DNA of 5,188 bases from Pelotomaculum sp. UBA5255. GTDB lineage: Bacteria; Bacillota; Desulfotomaculia; Desulfotomaculales; Pelotomaculaceae. Below are positions 1-4,945 of this stretch, piece by piece. The first letter of the stretch is position 1; the number at the start of each line of letters is the position of its first letter. The notes beneath the pieces are model-generated. The model searched no databases and had not been told where the DNA came from. It worked only from the letters and a program-made list of their open reading frames with translations. Location: assembly GCA_002408725.1 (NCBI GenBank), contig DHTR01000095.1, positions 1,224-6,411 on the forward strand, read 5' to 3'. A program made the translations under genes and the position numbers.

Positions 1-623
1 TCCCCCGCCACTACAAGGTTGGTGGTGCGCATGATCCCGGACCAGACCGATTCCCCTGTTCCGTACCGGTTGTCGAAAAGGAATTTGCAGAAGGCATCGT
101 TCACCGCCAGCATCGGAAACAGCAACTTTTTATCCCGGTCCAGGGCTTCCAGTCGCCGCACGCCGGTAGTGGTCTCTTCACAGCCACCCGTCACGTCTAC
201 CGCCTGTTCCTTCCGGTCGGTATGCAAAAGCCCCACCAGGTCCCCACCGTCGTCGATAACCACCTGGGGCCGGGTATCCAGGACGTAGAGAAGGTGATCC
301 CGGTATTCCCTCTCCGTTGCATCATACCAGGCATAAACATTCATGCCGCCGGCGGCTAGAGCTGCGGCCACATCATCCTGGGTGGATAGGGGATTGGAGC
401 CGGTGACGGCGACTTCCGCCCCGCCCGCCCGGATGACCTCGGCGAGATAGGCTGTTTTAGCCTCGAGATGGATGGACAGCGCCACGCGGGTGCCGGCAAA
501 AGGCTTGTCCCGCTCAAAATCCTCCCGAATCGTATTCAGCACGGGCATGTGCTCTTTGACCCAGTCTATTTTCAATCTTCCTGCGGGGGCAAGGTTGATG
601 TCTCTTACCACATAATCTTTCAA
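1..623 (-). CDS. ahcY: Adenosylhomocysteinase (S-adenosyl/S-inosyl-homocysteine hydrolase), N-terminal part, cut by window edge
   Basis: Cytosolic NAD-dependent enzyme that splits S-adenosylhomocysteine, the product of SAM-dependent methyl transfer, into homocysteine and the nucleoside. I translated the minus strand from the TTG at 623: 207 codons plus two bases are open to the left edge, about half of the usual 400-430 residues. Visible family motifs are SIHLEAKTA (50-58), GSNPLSTQDD (75-84), IDDGGDL (123-129, with the substrate-binding Asp128), EETTTG (149-154), and NDAFCK..FDN (175-185) with Lys180 and Asp184 matching human Lys186 and Asp190. The NAD-binding Rossmann domain lies outside the window. 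HLEAKTA in place of the animal HMTVETA is the Thermotoga/archaeal form of the enzyme. The start is chosen because a GGGAGG site ends 10 bases upstream and an in-frame stop (642-644) precedes it; another in-frame TTG lies only one base after that site. The gene follows mtnA after 29 bases and is probably co-transcribed. The family is certain; the substrate, adenosyl or inosyl, is open. Confidence 0.95.
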   Translation of the reverse strand, partial: MKDYVVRDINLAPAGRLKIDWVKEHMPVLNTIREDFERDKPFAGTRVALSIHLEAKTAYLAEVIRAGGAEVAVTGSNPLSTQDDVAAALAAGGMNVYAWYDATEREYRDHLLYVLDTRPQVVIDDGGDLVGLLHTDRKEQAVDVTGGCEETTTGVRRLEALDRDKKLLFPMLAVNDAFCKFLFDNRYGTGESVWSGIMRTTNLVVAG

Positions 624-633
624 GGTATTCAAG

Positions 634-639
634 CCTCCC
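634..639 (-). promoter_or_regulatory. Ribosome binding site of ahcY
   Basis: GGGAGG on the minus strand, 10 bases before TTG 623. It decides the ahcY start: the nearer in-frame TTG is only one base away, and the later GTG (codon 5) is more than 20 bases away. Confidence 0.65.
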
Positions 640-652
640 GGTTATTCATTTC

Positions 653-1690
653 TTATTTTAAAAATAACTTCCGGAGGTTCTCCCCGTAGGGTGGGTGCAC
701 CATTCCCCGGTCTGTGATGATGGTGGTTATAAGCCGGTAGGGCGTGATGTCAAAGGCCGGATTCCAAACATTGACCCCACCGGGGGCCACCGGCCGGCCG
801 GCCAGGTGGGTTACCTCTATAGATTCGCGCTCCTCGATAGGGATCTCACTCCCCGAAGCCAGGCTAAAGTCTATCGTGGAAACGGGGGCCGCCACGTAAA
901 AGGGGAGTTTGTGTTCCCTGGCCAACACCGCTATGCTGTAGGTTCCAATCTTATTGGCCAGATCACCGTTGGCAGCGATGCGGTCGGCGCCGACAAGCAC
1001 CAGGTCCACCTTTCCCTGCGCCATCAAATAACCCGCCATATTATCTGTAATCAGTGTAACAGGGATGTTTTCCTGCAGCATTTCCCAGGCTGTGAGCCTG
1101 GAGCCCTGTAATAGCGGTCGGGTCTCATCCGCATAAACGCTGACCCCTTTGCCCGCCTCTCGGGCAGCCCGGATTACGCCCAGGGCAGTCCCGTAACCGG
1201 CCGTGGCCAACGCTCCGGCATTGCAGTGGGTCAAAATACGCGCTCCACCCGGAATCAACTCCTGCCCAAACACCCCCATCTTCCGGTTGCCGGCCACATC
1301 TTCGCTGTAAATGGCCCGGGCTTCGTCCAGCAGCAGACTATAGAGCACCCCCGGGTCGCTGGACCCGGCCGTGTCCAGTCGCCGGGACATTCGTTCCAGG
1401 GCCCAACGCAAATTCACCGCAGTCGGCCGTGTGGCGGCAAGCTCACGGGCTGCCGCCTGTACCCCGGCGACAAATGTTTCTCCAGGTAGGGACTTTAGCC
1501 TTCGGGCCGCCAGAACCAGTCCAAAGGCCGCCGCCGCACCGATGGCGGGAGCACCCCGCACCGCCAGGCGCTTGATGGCAGCGGCCACTTGCTCATGGGT
1601 GGAGCACTTTATGTAGACCACCTCGGAGGGGAGCCGGGTTTGGTCCAGCAGTTCCAGCATACCGTCATCCGTCCAGCGCATGGTATCCAA
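653..1690 (-). CDS. mtnA: S-methyl-5-thioribose-1-phosphate isomerase
   Basis: Converts the ring-form aldose 5-methylthioribose-1-phosphate to the ketose 5-methylthioribulose-1-phosphate in cytosolic methionine salvage. It belongs to the eIF2B-like aldose isomerase family. With the TTG start the protein has 345 residues, the usual family length. Visible motifs are LLDQTRLP (14-21), the phosphate-loop motif RGAPAIG (45-51), THCNAGALATAGYGTALGVIR (154-174 region) with catalytic Cys156, and GADRIAANGD (234-243) with catalytic Asp236. The Cys-Asp spacing of 80 equals that of B. subtilis Cys160/Asp240. The reading frame stays open upstream to 1807, inside the mtnP 3' end, but that extension does not resemble the family. 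TTG 1690 is preferred because GGGGGGTG lies 5 bases upstream. ATG 1705 (350 residues, no visible ribosome site) and ATG 1681 (342 residues) are alternatives. It lies 55 bases after mtnP and 29 before ahcY, and uses the sugar phosphate that the mtnP product releases. Confidence 0.96.
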   Translation of the reverse strand: MDTMRWTDDGMLELLDQTRLPSEVVYIKCSTHEQVAAAIKRLAVRGAPAIGAAAAFGLVLAARRLKSLPGETFVAGVQAAARELAATRPTAVNLRWALERMSRRLDTAGSSDPGVLYSLLLDEARAIYSEDVAGNRKMGVFGQELIPGGARILTHCNAGALATAGYGTALGVIRAAREAGKGVSVYADETRPLLQGSRLTAWEMLQENIPVTLITDNMAGYLMAQGKVDLVLVGADRIAANGDLANKIGTYSIAVLAREHKLPFYVAAPVSTIDFSLASGSEIPIEERESIEVTHLAGRPVAPGGVNVWNPAFDITPYRLITTIITDRGMVHPPYGENLRKLFLK

Positions 1691-1695
1691 AATAA

Positions 1696-1703
1696 CACCC
1701 CCC
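1696..1703 (-). promoter_or_regulatory. Ribosome binding site deciding the mtnA start
   Basis: GGGGGGTG on the minus strand, 5 bases before TTG 1690. It can pair with the anti-Shine-Dalgarno CACCTCC if two G-U wobbles are allowed. It overlaps the competing ATG 1703-1705, so the two starts are mutually exclusive candidates. Confidence 0.5.
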
Positions 1704-1745
1704 ATTTCAGTCGGTTTTAAAAGAGATTCTTTCAGCTTTTTAGTT

Positions 1746-2537
1746 TTAACCCGTTTGGTCCAGGGCCTGGTGGCACTGACATTCACGATCCAGATCGAGC
1801 CAGGCAACAGCCTGCATAATTAGCTTGCGGATGTTTTCACCGTTTTGCAGCATCATATCCAACACTTCCTGGTGGGTGAGTCGGACGGGCGAAATGCCTG
1901 CGGCATAGTTGGTAACCATGGCAATGGTGGCGTAGCACATTTCAGCCTCCCTGGCCAGTGTAGCCTCTGGAACGCTGGTCATCCCTACTAGATCGCCTCC
2001 CAACAGGCGGTACATTCTAATTTCCGCAGCCGTTTCAAAGCGCGGCCCCTCGCAGCAGACGTACGTTCCTGCGGGATGAGAGGTAAAGCCCAGGCTTCTG
2101 GAGGCCCGCAGCAAAGTTTCCCTTAGCTCCGGGCAGTAGGGATTGGTCATATCCAAGTGGATCACACCGCTGACGCCGCCTTCAAAAAAGGTCTGCTGAC
2201 GGCATTTTGTAAAATCCAAAAACTGGTCAACAAAAATAAAGTGGCCGGGTTGCATAGCCGGGTTCAGCGAACCTACGGCTGCCGTTGCCAGCACATTTTT
2301 AACGCCCAGTTTCTTTAATGCCGCGATATTGGCGCGGTAGTTAACCAGGTGCGGCGGTACGGAGTGATCTTCCCTGTGGCGATTCATAAAGGCCAAAGGC
2401 TTACCCCGGTAGTTGCCAACACTGAGCTGAACATCACCATAGGGCGTGCTCACCGTTTCATCTTGAATGCCTGTCATAATATTGGGGTCATAAACCCCGG
2501 TCCCAGCGATCACTGCAATTTTAACATCCACAACCAT
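1746..2537 (-). CDS. mtnP: Methylthio-purine nucleoside phosphorylase (MTAP/MTIP family)
   Basis: Phosphorolyses 5'-methylthioadenosine or 5'-methylthioinosine to the free purine and 5-methylthioribose-1-phosphate, the substrate of the next gene, mtnA. The 263 residues match the PNP/MTAP family: phosphate loop GTG (12-14), RH (53-54) followed by VNYRAN (65-70), AVGSLNPAMQPG (87-98), DQFLDFT (104-110), CEGPRFET (162-169), and MTSVPEATLAREAEMCYA (186-203). The base-specificity loop reads TNYAAGIS (209-216), where human MTAP reads TDYD. Asp220 is therefore Asn210 and Asp222 is Ala212. Asn here is typical of 6-oxopurine phosphorylases, so a methylthioinosine phosphorylase, or a purine nucleoside phosphorylase, is at least as likely as a true MTA phosphorylase. 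Start ATG 2537 is supported by AGGAAGGA four bases upstream. The gene lies 102 bases after the zinc-ribbon gene. Family certain, substrate uncertain. Confidence 0.93.
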   Translation of the reverse strand: MVVDVKIAVIAGTGVYDPNIMTGIQDETVSTPYGDVQLSVGNYRGKPLAFMNRHREDHSVPPHLVNYRANIAALKKLGVKNVLATAAVGSLNPAMQPGHFIFVDQFLDFTKCRQQTFFEGGVSGVIHLDMTNPYCPELRETLLRASRSLGFTSHPAGTYVCCEGPRFETAAEIRMYRLLGGDLVGMTSVPEATLAREAEMCYATIAMVTNYAAGISPVRLTHQEVLDMMLQNGENIRKLIMQAVAWLDLDRECQCHQALDQTG

Positions 2538-2541
2538 CCCG

Positions 2542-2549
2542 TCCTTCCT
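2542..2549 (-). promoter_or_regulatory. Ribosome binding site of mtnP
   Basis: AGGAAGGA on the minus strand, 4 bases before ATG 2537. It favours this ATG over the in-frame GTG two codons later. Confidence 0.55.
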
Positions 2550-2639
2550 GATTGTAGTTCATTTTTACTCATTTTGGATCTTCTCTAATATTCGCCTTTT
2601 CTGCATTCATTCCTCTTATCAGAAAAAATGACTTGCCCT

Positions 2640-2897
2640 TTATTCCGTCAGTTCCTCCATCTCCAGCCTCCTGAATGCAATATTTAGGTCAAAGTGGCAA
2701 CTGGGGCAGGCAATAAGGTGGACACAGATTTCGTGGTCATAACACCTGTACCCATCTTCGTAAAGCTCCTGTTCCAGGTAGGCGCTGTAACCATCGTAGT
2801 AATCCTGAATCACACCTGCATCAAACATCATCCTGCCACATTGGGGACAGCTCTTTTGAACAACGGCCAATCCGTTGCAAACCGGACAAACAGACAC
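2640..2897 (-). CDS. Small double zinc-ribbon protein of unknown function
   Basis: An 85-residue, probably cytosolic protein; I do not recognise a named family. It has eight cysteines: CPVC (4-7) and CPQC (17-20), which with a nine-residue spacer form a compact four-Cys zinc knuckle, then Cys52, Cys58 and CPSC (64-67), which could form a second site with His55, His60 or His68 as possible ligands. The middle (26-51) is rich in Tyr, Asp and Glu (DYYDGYSAYLEQELYEDGY). The C terminus is acidic. There is no signal peptide or membrane segment. The GTG start is supported by GGGAGG eight bases upstream, and the first Cys pair begins at residue 4, so a later start would cut the metal site. It is the first gene after the ftsY terminators and lies 102 bases before mtnP, so it may head the mtnP-mtnA-ahcY unit. 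Whether it is a metal sensor, a rubredoxin-like protein or an RNA/DNA binder cannot be told from sequence. Confidence 0.85.
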   Translation of the reverse strand: MSVCPVCNGLAVVQKSCPQCGRMMFDAGVIQDYYDGYSAYLEQELYEDGYRCYDHEICVHLIACPSCHFDLNIAFRRLEMEELTE

Positions 2898-2905
2898 AGG
2901 CGGCG

Positions 2906-2911
2906 CCTCCC
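2906..2911 (-). promoter_or_regulatory. Ribosome binding site of the zinc-ribbon gene
   Basis: GGGAGG on the minus strand, 8 bases before GTG 2897. It supports the non-ATG start and the reality of this small gene. Confidence 0.65.
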
Positions 2912-3000
2912 TGGTGTAGTTGTAATTGTTTTACTTAATCATTTCCTAAAATATTTTTAGTTTCTCCCGTAAATAACGTGTTAACCCGTTGACAGCCAAA

Positions 3001-3016
3001 TCGTAATCTCGTAATG
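3001..3016. repeat. 8-base tandem direct repeat
   Basis: TCGTAATC followed directly by TCGTAATG, matching at 7 of 8 positions, in the upstream region of the zinc-ribbon gene. It could be an operator half-site pair or chance in AT-rich DNA. Confidence 0.35.
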
Positions 3017-3044
3017 TATGGATCTTAATCAGGCAATTGCGGTT

Positions 3045-3078
3045 AAAAACACACCTGTCAGGAACGGCAGGTGTGTTT
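3045..3078 (-). terminator. Hairpin, probable minus-strand intrinsic terminator or attenuator
   Basis: Inverted repeat with arms 3047-3059 and 3066-3078 and a six-base loop. Eleven consecutive pairs (AAACACACCTG with CAGGTGTGTTT) are perfect, followed by one imperfect pair and a closing C-G. On the minus strand it ends in TTTTT (3049-3045), partly within the stem; on the plus strand only TTT follows before CAAG, so minus-strand termination is favoured. It lies about 150 bases before the zinc-ribbon start and 50 bases after the first ftsY terminator. It could therefore be a second ftsY terminator or, if a promoter lies just upstream, a leader attenuator. Confidence 0.65.
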
Positions 3079-3128
3079 CAAGATGACCCTATTAAAAGCG
3101 GCACATTGAGAAAAACGAATGATTTAAA

Positions 3129-3147
3129 CAAAAAAGGCCCTTCGGCC
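3129..3147 (-). terminator. Intrinsic terminator of the fabF-rnc-ftsY unit
   Basis: On the minus strand GGCC-GAAG-GGCC forms a four-pair all-GC stem with a four-base loop (3147-3136), followed at once by TTTTTTG (3135-3129). The stem is short, but the U tract is strong and the position, about 50 bases after the ftsY stop, fits. Confidence 0.6.
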
Positions 3148-3152
3148 GCATA

Positions 3153-3164
3153 AGATCTAGATCT
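3153..3164. repeat. 12-base perfect palindrome
   Basis: AGATCTAGATCT is its own reverse complement and also two direct copies of the palindrome AGATCT. It sits between the ftsY stop and the terminator. No function is evident; a protein-binding site is possible. Confidence 0.5.
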
Positions 3165-3195
3165 GGTTTATTTTAAATACTTATTTTATAACGTT

Positions 3196-4107
3196 TTACG
3201 AAAATAACGCGTCTACAAATTCCTCCGCGTCAAATGGCCTCAGGTCGTCCATCTCTTCTCCGATGCCAATTAACTTGACCGGAATATTAAGAGCCTGCTT
3301 AACCGCCAGCACGACACCACCCTTGGCGCTGCCATCGAGTTTTGTCAGGACAATACCGGTTACTCCGGCAACCTCACCAAACAGTTTGGCCTGATTGACC
3401 GCATTCTGACCGGTTGTGGCGTCCAGGACAAGGAGAACCTCGTGAGGCGCGCCAGGCATTGCCCGGTCCAGCACCCGGCCGATTTTTTTCAGCTCTTCCA
3501 TCAGGTTGCTCTTTGTGTGCAGCCTGCCGGCGGTGTCAATAATTAAGAGGTCCACCCCGCGCGCCTTTGCGGCCTGCAGGGAATCATACGCCACTGCGGC
3601 AGGGTCGGACCCTTCCCGGTGCTTGATTAGGTCCACACCCACGCGCTCTGCCCAGACTTCCAACTGATCGATGGCTGCCGCGCGGAAGGTATCTGCGGCT
3701 CCCAAGAGCACCTTCTTCCCTTCCATCTTGTAAAGGTGCGCCATCTTTCCGATGGTGGTCGTTTTGCCCACCCCATTCACGCCCACCACTATAACAACTG
3801 TGGGTGACTGCCAGTAAACATGAATCGGTATAGTACTGGTACCCAACATGTCCCTGATCTGCTCTTTTAGAATTGGTTTGAGCTCAGCGGCATCCTCCAC
3901 CCGCCTTTCCTTGACGGTGCTCCGGACTTTTTCCACCAACTCCATAGCAGTGGCTACTCCCACATCGGCCTGGACCATAATCTCTTCGAGTTCTTCGTAG
4001 AGATCCTCGTCAATTTCCTTGCGGCGGTGAATCAGTGTGTCTATCTTTTCAACAAAGCCCTGGCGGGTTTTAGTTAAGCTTTCCTTTAGACGATTGAAAA
4101 AACCCAT
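3196..4107 (-). CDS. ftsY: Signal recognition particle receptor FtsY
   Basis: SRP-family GTPase that docks ribosome-nascent chain-SRP complexes at the inner face of the membrane and pairs with Ffh for co-translational insertion. The 303-residue protein has an N domain of helices (about 1-85), then the NG GTPase: P-loop GVNGVGKTT (109-117), DTFRAAA (139-145, insertion-box region), DTAGR (191-195), TKLDG (255-259), and a conserved C-terminal GIGEEMDDLRPF (281-292). It lacks the long acidic A domain of E. coli FtsY, as is usual in Gram-positive bacteria, and begins with an amphipathic stretch (MGFFNRLKESL) that may touch membrane lipid. The start is ATG 4107, matching the family N terminus. The GGAGG (4120-4124) is 12 bases away, which is long; the frame stays open to a TTG at 4131, but that would place GGAGG inside the gene. 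It follows rnc after 47 bases and is followed by terminators, not by ylxM-ffh. Confidence 0.98.
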   Translation of the reverse strand: MGFFNRLKESLTKTRQGFVEKIDTLIHRRKEIDEDLYEELEEIMVQADVGVATAMELVEKVRSTVKERRVEDAAELKPILKEQIRDMLGTSTIPIHVYWQSPTVVIVVGVNGVGKTTTIGKMAHLYKMEGKKVLLGAADTFRAAAIDQLEVWAERVGVDLIKHREGSDPAAVAYDSLQAAKARGVDLLIIDTAGRLHTKSNLMEELKKIGRVLDRAMPGAPHEVLLVLDATTGQNAVNQAKLFGEVAGVTGIVLTKLDGSAKGGVVLAVKQALNIPVKLIGIGEEMDDLRPFDAEEFVDALFS

Positions 4108-4154
4108 GATCTCTATAAACCTCCACAACAAGTAGATCCGTTATTTCCGGTAAA

Positions 4155-4925
4155 TTAAAAATTTTTTTTCTGTAATCCCTGATTTAACAGGGCAGATTTG
4201 GCCGCCTGCTGCTCCGCATCCTTCTTGGAGTGCCCGGCACCGCTGCCTGCCAGCTTACCCCTGTAAAGCACTCCTGCCGTAAAAGTTTTTTGGTGGTCGG
4301 GTCCCTCTTCCTTCAGGATTATATACTGGACCTGCTCACCACCGCGCTGTTGAACGAGCTCCTGCAGCTCGGTCTTATAATCCCGCTCCAGGCGCCCTTG
4401 CAGTAGATCCTCGATGACAGGGGAAAGGAATTGGATTGCCAGTTCACCGACCCGCGCCAGACCCTGGTCCAGGTAAACCGCCCCCAGTAGAGCTTCAAAG
4501 GCATCCGCGAGAATGGAAGGGCGCTCCCTGCCCCCGGAACGTTCTTCGCCCCTCCCCATCTGGAGACATAAACCAAGCCCAAGCTCCCTGGCTGCCCTCG
4601 CCAGGGAAGGCTCACATACCACAGCGGCCCTTAGTTTGGTCAGGCTTCCCTCATCAAGACCGGGATGGTTGCGGTATAAGTAATCGCTGACCGCCAGTTC
4701 CAGGACAGCGTCTCCCAGGAATTCAAGGCGCTGATTATTTTCGATCCCATTTTGGCGACTTTCGTAGGTGAATGAGCTGTGGGTCAAGGCCTGAAACAAA
4801 AGGCCCTCATCCACCCAGTTTAGCTCCAGCCTTTTTTTTAAGAGGGCCAGGTATTCACTTCTCTTCTTCAATGGAACATCACCTGACTTTGTTATTACCT
4901 TACCGCTACGCCGGACGCCCTTCAT
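4155..4925 (-). CDS. rnc: Ribonuclease III
   Basis: Double-strand-specific endoribonuclease acting as a dimer with Mg2+; in bacteria it processes rRNA precursors and some mRNAs. From ATG 4925 the protein has 256 residues. The catalytic domain contains LTHSSF (47-52), the signature NQRLEFLGDAVLEL (64-77) with Glu68 and Asp72, and ILADAFEALLGA (138-149) with Asp141 and Glu144, which match E. coli Glu41, Asp45, Asp114 and Glu117. A double-stranded RNA-binding domain follows (about 182-248), ending in GSGAGHSKKDAEQQAAKSALL. The position of E. coli Glu38 is Gln65. The start is uncertain. ATG 4925 and the GTG just before it have no good ribosome site, while TTG 4871 has AGGTGATG five bases upstream and would give a 238-residue protein with a more typical N terminus. 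I report the longer form so that no coding sequence is dropped. It lies 20 bases after fabF. Confidence 0.96.
   Translation of the reverse strand: MKGVRRSGKVITKSGDVPLKKRSEYLALLKKRLELNWVDEGLLFQALTHSSFTYESRQNGIENNQRLEFLGDAVLELAVSDYLYRNHPGLDEGSLTKLRAAVVCEPSLARAARELGLGLCLQMGRGEERSGGRERPSILADAFEALLGAVYLDQGLARVGELAIQFLSPVIEDLLQGRLERDYKTELQELVQQRGGEQVQYIILKEEGPDHQKTFTAGVLYRGKLAGSGAGHSKKDAEQQAAKSALLNQGLQKKNF
4877..4884 (-). promoter_or_regulatory. Possible internal ribosome binding site for a shorter rnc start
   Basis: AGGTGATG on the minus strand matches the 3' part of the consensus AGGAGGTGATC and lies 5 bases before TTG 4871. It suggests that RNase III may begin at 4871, or that two forms are made. 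Confidence 0.4.
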
Positions 4926-4945
4926 CACCCGGAAAATTTTAACGA

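Larger units (their letters stand above)
2898..3195. other. Intergenic region between ftsY and the zinc-ribbon gene
   Basis: 298 AT-rich bases with no convincing open frame on either strand. It holds, in the direction of minus transcription, a 12-base palindrome, a GC-rich short hairpin with a U tract, a longer hairpin with a shorter U tract, and an 8-base tandem repeat. A promoter for the downstream unit should lie here, but none is clear. The best minus-strand candidate is TTGGCT (2994-2999), 17 bases, then TTATTT (2971-2976), a poor -10. I looked for a SAM or SAH riboswitch because of the downstream genes and recognised none. Confidence 0.7.

Noticed and set aside
695..1111. Plus-strand open frame of 138 codons
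   Set aside because: It lies wholly inside mtnA on the opposite strand, has no ribosome site or recognisable motif, and is a shadow frame.
1691..1807. N-terminal extension of mtnA into the mtnP 3' end
   Set aside because: The frame is open, but the extra residues do not resemble MtnA, would overlap mtnP by about 60 bases, and would make the protein longer than the family.
2565..2606. Short minus-strand frame of 13 codons (starts MQKRRIL) with AGAGGA four bases upstream, in the gap before mtnP
   Set aside because: It could be a leader peptide, but it is too short to support, has no regulatory hairpin beside it and may be chance.
2989..3017. Plus-strand TTGACA with a 17-base spacer and TAATGT, resembling a sigma-A promoter
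   Set aside because: The -35 is perfect but the -10 matches poorly, and no plus-strand gene or RNA follows before the hairpin at 3047.
2898..3195. SAM or SAH riboswitch upstream of the recycling genes
   Set aside because: I looked for a paired multi-helix leader with a conserved core and saw only simple hairpins. A covariance-model search would be decisive.
4319..4615. Minus-strand frame of 98 codons inside rnc
   Set aside because: It is an alternative frame of the rnc coding sequence; the rnc frame carries all RNase III motifs.
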